DNA of 35,473 nucleotides from Pseudomonadota bacterium (GCA_023449275.1 JAEXJM010000025.1:1-35473), one strand, 5' to 3'; counted from the first letter of the stretch, positions 17,182-25,823 are shown. The notes: generated by a model from the letters alone, not told the origin. Made by a program: numbers and translations.

Positions 17182-17967
17182 ATGATTAAAAAAGCACTGG
17201 TTTTAAGCGCCTTGTCGCTTTCTTTTGTTTCCCTTGCGGCAATGGCTCAAAACGTAGCTGTCGTCAATGGCAAGGGCATCCCTTCCTCCTATTCCGAAGA
17301 AGCGGTCAAGGAAGCGGTCAGACAGGGGCATAAAGATACCCCGGAATTGAGAAACAATATCAAAACCCAGCTTATCGTTGGCGAAGTCTTGTTGCAGGAA
17401 GCTGAAAAGAAGAACCTTGCCAACACGGACGATGTCAAAAAACAGATGGAAATGGCCAGACGCTCCATCCTGATCGACGCCTTGAGATCCGATTACGTCA
17501 AGAAAAACCCGATCAGCGACAATATCGTCAAAGCTGAATACGACAAACTGTCCAAGGCAATGAGCGGCCAGACGGAATATCATGTCAAGCACATTCTGGT
17601 CAAAGACAAGGCAACCGCTGACAGCATTATCAAGCAGTTAGGCAAAAAAGGCACCAGTTTTGAACAGCTGGCCCAGCAAAAATCCCTGGATAAACAGTCT
17701 GCAGCCAGAGGTGGCGATATGGGCTGGGCAATGTCATCCGACCTCGTCAAACCTTTCGCTGACGCAATGGTTTCACTGAAAAAAGGCCAGGTCAGCAGTA
17801 CCCCTGTCCAAACCGAATTCGGTTACCACATCATCAAGGTAGTGGACTCGCGGAAAATAAAAGTTCCATCTTTCGAACAGGTCAAACCCCGCCTGAAAGC
17901 CCAGATGGAATACAGAAAATGGCAGGAATATGAAATGGGCCTGATGAAAGCGGCCAAAATCCAGTAA
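17182..17967 (+). CDS. Exported parvulin-type peptidyl-prolyl cis-trans isomerase
   Basis: This 261-residue periplasmic foldase has a signal peptide (residues 1-22, cleavage near AMA|QN), an N-terminal helical chaperone-like region resembling SurA_N/PrsA, and one PpiC rotamase domain at about 131-228 (YHVKHILV, FEQLAQQKS, GGDMGWA, EFGYHIIKV). No lipobox is present, so it is soluble rather than a PrsA-like lipoprotein. It is a single-gene unit ending at a strong hairpin terminator. Likely role is folding of exported proteins; it is shorter than SurA, which has two parvulin domains. Confidence 0.92.
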   Translation: MIKKALVLSALSLSFVSLAAMAQNVAVVNGKGIPSSYSEEAVKEAVRQGHKDTPELRNNIKTQLIVGEVLLQEAEKKNLANTDDVKKQMEMARRSILIDALRSDYVKKNPISDNIVKAEYDKLSKAMSGQTEYHVKHILVKDKATADSIIKQLGKKGTSFEQLAQQKSLDKQSAARGGDMGWAMSSDLVKPFADAMVSLKKGQVSSTPVQTEFGYHIIKVVDSRKIKVPSFEQVKPRLKAQMEYRKWQEYEMGLMKAAKIQ

Positions 17968-17990
17968 GCCTTCTTTCTGAACATAGAAAA

Positions 17991-18021
17991 GCCAGCCTTC
18001 AATTTGAAGGCTGGCTTTTTT
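17991..18021. terminator. Bidirectional intrinsic terminator between PPIase and nudB
   Basis: A perfect 10-base stem, GCCAGCCTTC / GAAGGCTGGC, with a 5-base loop is followed on the + strand by a run of six T. On the - strand the stem is followed by TTTTC. It lies 24 bases after the PPIase stop and 22 bases from the convergent nudB stop, so it can end transcripts from both sides. Confidence 0.9.
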
Positions 18022-18042
18022 GCATTCTCCCGAATTCCCAGA

Positions 18043-18531
18043 CTAGTGTCTGACACGCTCGGGCAAAAGCAGAATGGCGTCCTTGTTGGTATGGGAAAAA
18101 CATTTTTCCGCCGCTTCCCTGTATGGAAGCCATATCGAATTCAAATGTTCTCTTGGCGCCAATACAACCGGAAATTTTTCCGGAACCTGCAAACCGAAAA
18201 CATGTTCCGTATTTTCAGTAACACCGGGAGCGAAACGATGCCTCCAGACCGAAAATATTTCAAATACATTTTCGATTTTCCAGTCTTCCAGACAATCCAG
18301 CGACACTTCATGATCCGAGACGTTATGAACCGACTGGACAATTTTAATGCCGGTTTCCTCAAAAACTTCCCGCACTGCCGTCTGCATGAGTGGTTCCGAT
18401 AATGAATCCCTTGAACCAGTCACCGACTGCCAGAAACCCGGACGATCGGCACGCTCGATCAACAGGACATCCAGTTCTTTCGTATAAATGACAACGAGAA
18501 CCGATTGTGGAATTTTATAAGTCACGTTCAA
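18043..18531 (-). CDS. nudB: Dihydroneopterin triphosphate diphosphatase NudB (Nudix)
   Basis: This 162-residue Nudix hydrolase should remove pyrophosphate from dihydroneopterin triphosphate, early in folate synthesis. The Nudix region begins at FWQSVTGS (33-40), and the metal-binding part REVFEETGI is at 54-62 with the usual seven residues between Glu46 and Arg54. The spacing from Gly39 to Glu46 is one longer than the strict consensus. No ATG exists at the N-terminus: TTG 18531 gives MNVTYKIPQSVLVV-type alignment to the family, and GTG 18525 is the alternative. No clear ribosome site precedes either. It lies downstream of aspS. Confidence 0.88.
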   Translation of the reverse strand: MNVTYKIPQSVLVVIYTKELDVLLIERADRPGFWQSVTGSRDSLSEPLMQTAVREVFEETGIKIVQSVHNVSDHEVSLDCLEDWKIENVFEIFSVWRHRFAPGVTENTEHVFGLQVPEKFPVVLAPREHLNSIWLPYREAAEKCFSHTNKDAILLLPERVRH

Positions 18532-18535
18532 AACG

Positions 18536-18560
18536 AAACAAGGGAGCGTTAATCGCTCCC
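18536..18560 (-). terminator. Terminator-like hairpin between aspS and nudB
   Basis: Read on the - strand, GGGAGCG and CGCTCCC form a 7-base perfect stem with a 5-base loop, followed by TTGTTTCGTTTT. It begins 8 bases after the aspS stop and ends about 5 to 10 bases before the nudB start. It could end aspS transcripts or limit read-through into nudB; it also masks the only GGGAG sequence near nudB. Confidence 0.6.
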
Positions 18561-18567
18561 TTTCCCT

Positions 18568-20385
18568 TCAGGCTGGTTGAGTGGTTTCTATTTTTCTCAA
18601 TCGGATATGCAATTCCTGCAACTGCTTTTCACCGACAGCAGACGGTGCCTGCGTCAACAGACATTGTGCACGCTGTGTTTTAGGGAACGCAATCACATCA
18701 CGGATGGAATCGGAACGGGTCATCAGGGTGACCAGACGATCCAGCCCGAATGCCAGACCACCATGTGGAGGAGCGCCATACTGAAGTGCATCCAGCAGGA
18801 AACCGAATTTTTCCTGCGCTTCGGCATCGCTGATCTTCAAGGCCCTGAAAACCTTGCTCTGGACTTCTTCCTTGTGAATACGGATCGAACCGCCACCCAG
18901 TTCCCAACCGTTCAAGACCATGTCGTAAGCCTTTGCACGGCAACGACCCGGGTCGGTTTCAAGGTAATCTTCATGGCCGTCTTTCGGCGAAGTGAACGGG
19001 TGATGACAAGCCGTCCAGCGATTGTCGGTTTCACTGAATTCAAACATGGGGAAATCGACGATCCACAATGGTTTCCATGCATCATCGAACAACCCGTTGG
19101 CATGGCCGAATTCGGAATGACCGATCTTGATTCTCAAAGCCCCCATGGCATCGTTGACGATGCGTGCCTTGTCGGCGCCAAAGAAAATCAGGTCGCCGTT
19201 TTTCGCCCCGGTTCGTTCCAGAATCTGCCTGATCGCTTCGTCCGTCAGGTTCTTGACGATTGGCGATTGCAAGCCGGCAGCGCCTTTTTCAATATCGTTG
19301 ACCCGGATATAAGCCAAACCTTTCGCCCCATAAATACCGACGAACTGGGTATAGGCATCAATCTCCGAGCGTGGCATGCCTGAACCTTCGGCAGAACCGC
19401 CCGGCACAAGAAGACCGACAACACGGCCACCCGGCATATTGGCCGCATTGGCAAACACCTTGAAAGGCACGTCTTTCATGACATCCGTCAGCTCGGTGAA
19501 TTCAAGCTTGACGCGCAGGTCGGGTTTGTCGGAACCGTATTTCGCCATAGCCACTTCATGCGTCATGACCGGGAATGGAGTCGGCAATTCGGTGTCCATG
19601 GTTTTCCTGAAGATGCCGCGGATCAAGTTTTCAAACAGATCGCGGATTTCCTGCTCATCGACAAATGACATTTCGCAGTCGATCTGGGTGAATTCCGGCT
19701 GGCGGTCTGCACGCAAATCCTCGTCACGGAAACATTTCGTGATCTGGTAATAACGGTCAAAACCGGCCACCATCAGCAACTGTTTGAACAATTGCGGTGA
19801 CTGGGGCAATGCGAAAAATTCACCCGGATTGACGCGCGATGGAACCAGATAGTCACGTGCACCCTCCGGTGTGGACTTGGTCAGCATCGGTGTTTCGACA
19901 TCGATAAAGCCGTTCTCATCCAGATATTTGCGCGTTTCCATTGCAACCTTGTAACGCAAACGCAGGTTGTTCTGCATCTGCGGACGGCGCAGATCCAGAA
20001 CACGGTGCGTCAGACGCGTCGTTTCGGAAAGATGTTCATCATCCAGCTGGAACGGAGGGGTAACCGATGGATTCAGCACTTCCAGTTCTTCGCAAAACAC
20101 TTCGACCTTGCCCGATGCCAGGTTTTCATTTACCGTACCCTGCGGACGTTCACGAACGATACCCGTTACCTGAAGGCAAAATTCGTTACGAACCGATTCA
20201 GCCACCTTGAAAACCTCGGGGCGGTCGGGATCGCACACCACCTGCACAAGGCCTTCACGGTCTCTCAAGTCGATAAATATGATCCCGCCATGATCGCGCC
20301 GCCGGTGCACCCAGCCACATAATGTTACAGTCTGACCGAGCAGGGCTTCGGTAGTAAGGCCACAATAATTTGTTCGCATGGACAT
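18568..20385 (-). CDS. aspS: Aspartate-tRNA ligase AspRS (non-discriminating type suspected)
   Basis: This 605-residue bacterial-type class II aspartyl-tRNA synthetase charges tRNA-Asp. The OB-fold anticodon domain is at the N-terminus (LCGWVHRRRDHGG), motif 2 is FRDEDLRADRQPEFTQID, the GAD insert lies between, and motif 3 is GLAFGLDRLV near the C-terminus. Numbered from the second start (MRTNYCG), His30 and Gly81 (RPQG) match residues that in Pseudomonas aeruginosa AspRS permit tRNA-Asn recognition, where E. coli has Leu and Lys. That suggests it also makes Asp-tRNA-Asn for amidation. ATG 20385 (MSMRT) is chosen; ATG 20379 is equally possible. No strong ribosome site is visible. Confidence 0.96.
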   Translation of the reverse strand: MSMRTNYCGLTTEALLGQTVTLCGWVHRRRDHGGIIFIDLRDREGLVQVVCDPDRPEVFKVAESVRNEFCLQVTGIVRERPQGTVNENLASGKVEVFCEELEVLNPSVTPPFQLDDEHLSETTRLTHRVLDLRRPQMQNNLRLRYKVAMETRKYLDENGFIDVETPMLTKSTPEGARDYLVPSRVNPGEFFALPQSPQLFKQLLMVAGFDRYYQITKCFRDEDLRADRQPEFTQIDCEMSFVDEQEIRDLFENLIRGIFRKTMDTELPTPFPVMTHEVAMAKYGSDKPDLRVKLEFTELTDVMKDVPFKVFANAANMPGGRVVGLLVPGGSAEGSGMPRSEIDAYTQFVGIYGAKGLAYIRVNDIEKGAAGLQSPIVKNLTDEAIRQILERTGAKNGDLIFFGADKARIVNDAMGALRIKIGHSEFGHANGLFDDAWKPLWIVDFPMFEFSETDNRWTACHHPFTSPKDGHEDYLETDPGRCRAKAYDMVLNGWELGGGSIRIHKEEVQSKVFRALKISDAEAQEKFGFLLDALQYGAPPHGGLAFGLDRLVTLMTRSDSIRDVIAFPKTQRAQCLLTQAPSAVGEKQLQELHIRLRKIETTQPA

Positions 20386-20501
20386 AAATATCAACTTTTT
20401 ATCAATAAGGTTTCAACACTCCAGGGCAATACCGGATACGGTTCGCCCTTTCATTTCATTCTGAATCAGACGCCAGCCCGGGGATCCCGGACCTGGACAA
20501 A

Positions 20502-20759
20502 TCAACCACAAGAACCGGTGTCCGGATTGCTCATCGGACAGCAACTGCATCCAGCGCCTTCGGAATGGCCGCTTCCGCTGTTTTTAAAGTCGGTTTCATA
20601 CCAACCCGATCCTTTTAACTGAAACGACGCACAGGTCAACTGTTTTTTGAAGCTCTCTTTACCGCATGAAGGACAAACCGTGAGCGGCTTATCAGACAAT
20701 TTTTGCAGCACATCCTTGGAAAAACCGCAATCATCACAACGATAGGCATAAATTGGCAT
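20502..20759 (-). CDS. FmdB-type zinc ribbon protein
   Basis: This 85-residue protein begins MPIYAYRCDDCG and has the CxxC pairs Cys8/Cys11 and Cys29/Cys32 of the FmdB/CxxC_CXXC_SSSS regulatory family, followed by the typical FQLKGSGWYETDF segment. The C-terminus is also cysteine-rich (Cys71, Cys73, Cys74, Cys84). Family members are considered putative regulators or metal-binding adaptors, with no firm function. A GGAG ribosome site lies 5 bases before the ATG. It sits 116 bases upstream of aspS, a neighbour pair common in Betaproteobacteria, so co-transcription is likely. Confidence 0.9.
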   Translation of the reverse strand: MPIYAYRCDDCGFSKDVLQKLSDKPLTVCPSCGKESFKKQLTCASFQLKGSGWYETDFKNSGSGHSEGAGCSCCPMSNPDTGSCG

Positions 20760-20813
20760 TTTTTACTCCAGAAACTCCTGAAATCCTGAAATTATAGTTC
20801 TTTTTAAAAAGAA

Positions 20814-22253
20814 TTACACCGACACATTATCAGCACCACTGACTTTGCGCCGGTTTCTGTATAGTAAAGAACCCGCTATCATTCCGATCAGGCTCATCAA
20901 GAGTCCCGCCAGCTGGGGCGGCATTATGCCATCCGGACATACGATTTCCAGCATGATCCAAGAAGTCAATCCCAGAATCATCGATGTGAGAGCGCCATGC
21001 GTATTGGCATATTTCCAGAAAAATCCGGCAACCAGTGGCACGAATGCGGCGACAAGCGTCACTTTGTAAGCGTCTTCAACCATCTCGAAAATGCTTGAAT
21101 CGGAATTCATCGCAAATATGGTGACGATTACCGCAAATACAAGTACGACCAGACGCATCATCAAAAGAGACTGCCTGTCCGAAAGATTCGGCAAAAGTTC
21201 CTTCATGACGTTTTCCGAAAAAGTGACGGACGGTGCCAGCAAGGTGGCACTCGCACAACTTTTGATCGCAGAAAGCAGTGCTCCGAAAAACATGACCTGT
21301 GCAAAAACCGGCATGTACGTCATGATCATTTCCGGCAAAATCAGTTGGGAATCCCTGTCGATCAACCGTTCGACCAGCACGGGATCGATAATCGTGGCCG
21401 AGAAACAGAGGAACATCGGAATCAGGGCGAATAACAGATAGAAAATGCCGCCGACGATCGAAGCGTTTCTCGCCACGTTTTCATTCTTCGAGGAAGCCAC
21501 CCGCTGGAAAACGTCCTGTTGGGGAATCGAACCGAACATCAGAGTCACCCATGCCCCGAAAAACCAGAAAATGTCCCTTAATTCGGGTCTGGGCCATATC
21601 CGCAGCTTCCCGGCATCGGCCGCAGCCCGGACCACCACCTCGGCACCACCGACCATGCCCGATATTTCCCAGCTGATATAAATGATGCCGATGATGATAA
21701 TGATCATCTGCAGAAAATCGGTGATGGCTACCGACCACATACCCCCCATCAGGGTATAAACAAGTACACTGACCGCCCCGATGACCATCCCCATATTCAT
21801 GGAAATGGCCCCGCCGGACACGACATTGAAAACAAGGCCAAGCGCCTTGATCTGGGCAGCCACCCATCCCAGATAGGAAATCACGATACAAAGGGAAACG
21901 ATAATCTCGACGGCACGGCCATAACGGTTCCGGTAATAATCGCTGATCGTCATCAGGTTCATCCGGTACAAGCGCCTTGCGAAAACGACACCGACGATAA
22001 CCAGACACATGGCCGATCCGAACGGATCGGCGATAACCCCGACAAAACCTTTTTGAACGAATGTGGCAGGAATGCCGAGAACCGCTTCAGAACCGAACCA
22101 GGTCGCAAAAACGGTCGCCGTCACGACCGACATCGGCAACGAACGGCCGGCAACGGCAAAATCCTTTGAATTTCTGACATAACGCGCCGCATAAATACCG
22201 ATACCGACGGAAATGATCCAGTACAAAACTACGAACCAGACAAGAGTATTCAT
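20814..22253 (-). CDS. Sodium:solute symporter (SSS family), substrate unknown
   Basis: This 479-residue polytopic membrane protein belongs to the SSS family, which uses the sodium gradient to import small solutes. About 12-13 hydrophobic segments are visible. Family features include YVRNSKDFAVAGRSLP after helix 1, ATWFGSEAVLGIPA in the unwound helix region, MTISDYYRNRYGR, and GGMWSVAITDFLQMIIII. The substrate (proline, pantothenate, acetate, choline and others in the family) cannot be assigned. No clear ribosome site precedes ATG 22253. It ends 54 bases before fmdB, on the same strand. Confidence 0.88.
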   Translation of the reverse strand: MNTLVWFVVLYWIISVGIGIYAARYVRNSKDFAVAGRSLPMSVVTATVFATWFGSEAVLGIPATFVQKGFVGVIADPFGSAMCLVIVGVVFARRLYRMNLMTISDYYRNRYGRAVEIIVSLCIVISYLGWVAAQIKALGLVFNVVSGGAISMNMGMVIGAVSVLVYTLMGGMWSVAITDFLQMIIIIIGIIYISWEISGMVGGAEVVVRAAADAGKLRIWPRPELRDIFWFFGAWVTLMFGSIPQQDVFQRVASSKNENVARNASIVGGIFYLLFALIPMFLCFSATIIDPVLVERLIDRDSQLILPEMIMTYMPVFAQVMFFGALLSAIKSCASATLLAPSVTFSENVMKELLPNLSDRQSLLMMRLVVLVFAVIVTIFAMNSDSSIFEMVEDAYKVTLVAAFVPLVAGFFWKYANTHGALTSMILGLTSWIMLEIVCPDGIMPPQLAGLLMSLIGMIAGSLLYRNRRKVSGADNVSV

Positions 22254-22411
22254 ATGAAAGCATAAAAAAGAACGACGCGTTGGAAACGGTGCAAATTATA
22301 CTGTCAGATGAAGCAATTATTGCGAAAAATCTCGTCTGGTTTCAATGTTCTAGAGATACTGAAATCAGTAGCCGTTGTTTTATTTTGACAAATGGAAACT
22401 GTCCGGAAAAA

Positions 22412-23974
22412 TTACAGAAAAATTCGCCAGTTAAACACGATTCTGACCAGCAGGATTCCTGCCAGCACGCCACAGGCAAAATACAGAAAACCGGTCAGGC
22501 GGCTGTTGGTTTTCTTTTGTTCGATGATCAGCTCGTTGAGTAATTCACTTCTGTTGTCCGGTCTGGCGACATTTTTAAGCGCCTCGGCAAGCAAACGCGG
22601 CAATTGCGGAAGGATTTGTCCGTAATTGACGGCCTCCAGCCTGAACCGGTCGATCATGCCACGGACACCGACCTGCCTGTCCATCCAGTCTTCGAGGAAA
22701 GGCTTGGCTGTTTTCCAGAGATCGAGGTCTGGATCGAGTTGCCGTCCGAGCCCTTCGATATTCAGCATGGTTTTCTGCAACAGAACCAGTTGGGGCTGAA
22801 CCTCTATGTTGAACCGGCGCGAAGTCTGGAACAGCCGCATCAGTACCAGGCCGAAAGAAAAATCTTTTAAAGGTCTGTCGATCATCGGCTCGCAACATAC
22901 CCGGACAGCAGCCTCAAGCTCCACCACACTGGTTCCCGGAGGAGCCCAACCGGATTCGATGTTCGCCTCGGCGACCATTTTGTAATCGCGCCTGAAAAAG
23001 GCAAGGAAATTCTTTGAAAGATATTCCTTGTCGAAATCATCCAGCATCCCGACGATCCCCAGATCAAGGGCGACATACTTTCCGTACGTCGAAGGTTCCG
23101 TCGAAATCAGGATATTCCCCGGGTGCATGTCGGCATGAAAAAAGGCATCCCGGAAAACCTGCGTCAGAAATATCTCGACCCCATCATTGGCGAGCTTCTT
23201 CAGATCGAATCCCGCTTCAACCAGCCTGTCGATCTGTGAAATGGGAATGCCATACATCCTTTCCATCACAATGACATTGGTGGAACAGTAATCCCAGAAT
23301 ATCTCAGGAACGACCAGTGTCTCGGAATCGGCGAAATTACGGCGCAACTGGCTGTAATTGGATGCCTCACGCATCAAATCGAGTTCGTCATGGAGGGACT
23401 TGTCAAATTCGTGAACCACCGCCGACAATCTCAGGCGTTTGCCATCCTTCCAGAAACGTTCCCCCAATGACGCGAAAACGTACATCAACTCGATATCACG
23501 ACCGATCCTTTTCTGCATTTCAGGACGCAAGACCTTGACGGCAACATCACGTCCGTTATGCAGCTTCGCGAAATGGACCTGCGCCACTGAAGCGGATGCA
23601 ACCGGAATACGGTCAAAAGAAGCGAACAGTTCCTCTGGAGACGCACCCAGATACCGTGTAATCTGCTCAACGGCCACATTGGAGTCGAAAGGAGGAACAC
23701 GATCCTGCAGAAGAGACAATTCATCCGCGATATCGCCGGACAGGAGATCACGCCGCGTCGACAGCATTTGTCCGAATTTGATGAAAATGGGCCCGAGGTT
23801 TTCGAGGGCCAGCCTCAACCGGACTCCAGGAGGAACGGACAGGTCGCGCCAGAAAAAAACACGACGGTAAAAAGCCACAAAACGCTGGCGCGGAATATAC
23901 GAAACCACCATTTCGTCCAGCCCGTATCGGAACAGGATATAAAAAATAACGATCAGTCGCCAGACCTTTCGCAT
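22412..23974 (-). CDS. ubiB: UbiB, atypical ABC1/ADCK-family kinase of ubiquinone synthesis
   Basis: This 520-residue membrane-associated protein is UbiB, an ATPase-like accessory factor for ubiquinone biosynthesis. It has the family-specific KxGQ motif (KFGQ at 66-69, within GPIFIKFGQMLSTRRD), the alanine-type loop VASASVAQVHFAKL, HADMHPGNIL and LDLGIVGML (the DFG equivalent), and one or two C-terminal hydrophobic helices ending FACGVLAGILLVRIVF that anchor it in the inner membrane. GGGAG lies about 10 bases before the ATG. It is separated from the ubiE operon by a terminator, and no ubiJ gene is next to it. Confidence 0.95.
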   Translation of the reverse strand: MRKVWRLIVIFYILFRYGLDEMVVSYIPRQRFVAFYRRVFFWRDLSVPPGVRLRLALENLGPIFIKFGQMLSTRRDLLSGDIADELSLLQDRVPPFDSNVAVEQITRYLGASPEELFASFDRIPVASASVAQVHFAKLHNGRDVAVKVLRPEMQKRIGRDIELMYVFASLGERFWKDGKRLRLSAVVHEFDKSLHDELDLMREASNYSQLRRNFADSETLVVPEIFWDYCSTNVIVMERMYGIPISQIDRLVEAGFDLKKLANDGVEIFLTQVFRDAFFHADMHPGNILISTEPSTYGKYVALDLGIVGMLDDFDKEYLSKNFLAFFRRDYKMVAEANIESGWAPPGTSVVELEAAVRVCCEPMIDRPLKDFSFGLVLMRLFQTSRRFNIEVQPQLVLLQKTMLNIEGLGRQLDPDLDLWKTAKPFLEDWMDRQVGVRGMIDRFRLEAVNYGQILPQLPRLLAEALKNVARPDNRSELLNELIIEQKKTNSRLTGFLYFACGVLAGILLVRIVFNWRIFL

Positions 23975-24099
23975 TATCCGATCTCTCCCATCAGCATTTT
24001 TTTACCTTGCAGTCACTCATCCGGATACGATATGTTATTTTCTAGCACATGACTACCGGTTTTGTCGGCAAAAAACAAACTATTCGCATTCCATGCAAA

Positions 24100-24133
24100 A
24101 ATTAAACCGTCCGCGTTTTTTATACGGACGGTT
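24100..24133 (-). terminator. Intrinsic terminator after the Tim44-domain gene
   Basis: On the - strand AACCGTCCG and CGGACGGTT form a perfect 9-base stem around an 11-base loop, followed by TAATTTTTG. It starts 28 bases after the Tim44 gene stop and should end the yqaA-HIT-ubiE-Tim44 transcript before ubiB. The rest of the 186-base gap (23975-24160) holds no gene. Confidence 0.75.
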
Positions 24134-24160
24134 CCAGTTCAGCGTCACTTACGCCATATT

Positions 24161-25078
24161 TCAGGACAGTTGCTGGATACCTGCCAGAACCCAGCCGCCT
24201 TTCTTCGTAACCGGTCTGGTCATATTCCAGATTTCCTCAAACGGTTCAGCCGGTGCCCCCTCGGATTCCCTGATCATTCCTGAAAATTTCACACTGGCCA
24301 TATATTCGTTATCCAGTGTTTCGATACCGAGCAATTCAGCGTTCAGGGAAACGACATCCGTTACATTCGGACCCGGCCCACGCTCCTGAAGCTGAAGCTT
24401 GATTTCCGCAAACATTTCAGGGGTCGTAAATTCATGGATATCATGAATATCGGCCTTGTCCCAGGCTGCCTGCATCCGGATGAAATACGATTTGGCTGCA
24501 CGCAGGAAAGCCGGAACGTCGAAATCGACAGGAATTCCCCAGTTGTCATTCGCCATTGCCGTATTGGCACCCGTCACCTGGCTTCCCGAATACTGGCGAG
24601 GCAGACCCGATCCGATTTCAGGAGTGGAAGACCGGTTGTAGCCGGTATCGTTATAGTGCGAGGCATAAGCGGTCTGGTCCTGTTCCTTGCGTTTTCCCGA
24701 GAAATGGCGCATGAGGAAACGGATAGCAAAGAAAATGATGGCCAGCATCAATACCGTGCTGATCATGCCGGCAAAATCACCGCCGATCCCCATATGACTC
24801 AACAATGCACCCAGGCCCAGACCAAGCAATGCCCCGCCCAGAATTCCACCCCATCGGCTCGCCGGTCTGGCCGCATTGGCTGCCTGTGACTGATTGGCGG
24901 CACGCTGGGCCTGTTGTGCCTGTTGGTTCGGCATACTCCTTTGCATCGGTGCGATTCTGCCGATGTTGGAAGACTGGCGCCCGAACGAACCTCCTCCCAG
25001 CCGTCTTGCCTGAACGTCCGTCATGACCATCGACGACAAACTTGCTACCAGAACGAATGCAAGCAAAAACTTTTTCAT
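24161..25078 (-). CDS. Tim44-domain membrane protein
   Basis: This 305-residue protein has a signal peptide or anchor (residues 1-24, near VQA|RRL), a glutamine/alanine-rich low-complexity stretch (about 52-72), a glycine-rich segment, a transmembrane helix (about 106-123) and a C-terminal Tim44-like domain (about 180-305, including FLRAAKSYFIRMQAAWDKAD and WVLAGIQQL). Bacterial Tim44 homologues share the fold of the mitochondrial import protein; a role in membrane protein quality or ubiquinone-linked complexes has been suggested but is not settled. AGAGGAG precedes the ATG. It follows ubiE by 10 bases. Confidence 0.88.
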   Translation of the reverse strand: MKKFLLAFVLVASLSSMVMTDVQARRLGGGSFGRQSSNIGRIAPMQRSMPNQQAQQAQRAANQSQAANAARPASRWGGILGGALLGLGLGALLSHMGIGGDFAGMISTVLMLAIIFFAIRFLMRHFSGKRKEQDQTAYASHYNDTGYNRSSTPEIGSGLPRQYSGSQVTGANTAMANDNWGIPVDFDVPAFLRAAKSYFIRMQAAWDKADIHDIHEFTTPEMFAEIKLQLQERGPGPNVTDVVSLNAELLGIETLDNEYMASVKFSGMIRESEGAPAEPFEEIWNMTRPVTKKGGWVLAGIQQLS

Positions 25079-25088
25079 AAATCTCCTC

Positions 25089-25823
25089 TTATATCTTCAT
25101 ACCAGTATGAAGGGCGACCACTCCTGCGGTCAGATTGAAAAATCTGGCGCATACGAATCCGGCATCTTCCATCATTTTCTGTAAAGTTGCCTGATCCGGA
25201 TGAACCCGTATGGATTCTGCCAGATATCGGTAGCTATCCGCACTTTTCGCCACATGCTTTCCCAACCATGGCAGTACGGAAAAAGAATAAATATCGTACA
25301 GATTCTGCAAGGGCTTCCATATCCTGGAAAATTCCAGAACCAGCAATTTGCCTCCTGGTTTCAGCACACGATTCATTTCGGACAAAGCCCGTTCCTTGTG
25401 AGTCATGTTCCGAAGGCCGAATGATACTATAACACGATCGAAATAATTGTCAGGGAAAGGCAGATTTTCCGCATCACACACCATCGTCGGGACAAGCACT
25501 CCCTTATTCAGAAGTTTGTCACGTCCATGTTGCAACATTGTTTCATTGATGTCGGTCAGCCAGACTTCGCCACTGTCGCCTACCTGCTTCGAAAAAGAAT
25601 ACGTCAGGTCACCGGTTCCGCCTGCAATATCCAGCACACGGAACCCTTCCTTCACACCTGCCTGCGATACCGCGAAAGCCTTCCACAGGCGGTGCATGCC
25701 CCCGGACATCAGGTCGTTCATCAGATCGTAATGACGGGCAACGTGATTGAATACATCGGCGACTTTCTCCGATTTTTCTTCTTCATTAACCTTTTGATAA
25801 CCGAAATGTGTCAGTTTTGTCAT
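25089..25823 (-). CDS. ubiE: Ubiquinone/menaquinone C-methyltransferase UbiE
   Basis: This 244-residue SAM-dependent enzyme C-methylates the quinone ring precursor (2-polyprenyl-6-methoxy-1,4-benzoquinol, or demethylmenaquinol where present). Signature parts are VADVFNHVARHYDLMNDLMS, the SAM motif DIAGGTGDLTYSF, YFDRVIVSFGLRNMT, VLKPGGKLLVLEFS and the C-terminal FNLTAGVVALHTG. Length equals E. coli UbiE within ten residues. Its ATG overlaps the HIT gene stop as ATGA. Confidence 0.96.
   Translation of the reverse strand: MTKLTHFGYQKVNEEEKSEKVADVFNHVARHYDLMNDLMSGGMHRLWKAFAVSQAGVKEGFRVLDIAGGTGDLTYSFSKQVGDSGEVWLTDINETMLQHGRDKLLNKGVLVPTMVCDAENLPFPDNYFDRVIVSFGLRNMTHKERALSEMNRVLKPGGKLLVLEFSRIWKPLQNLYDIYSFSVLPWLGKHVAKSADSYRYLAESIRVHPDQATLQKMMEDAGFVCARFFNLTAGVVALHTGMKI

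Noticed and set aside
20395..20501. GC palindrome near 20478-20490 as a terminator for fmdB
   Set aside because: The CCGGGGATCCCGG sequence is short, imperfect and without a T-tract on the - strand, so no terminator was called.
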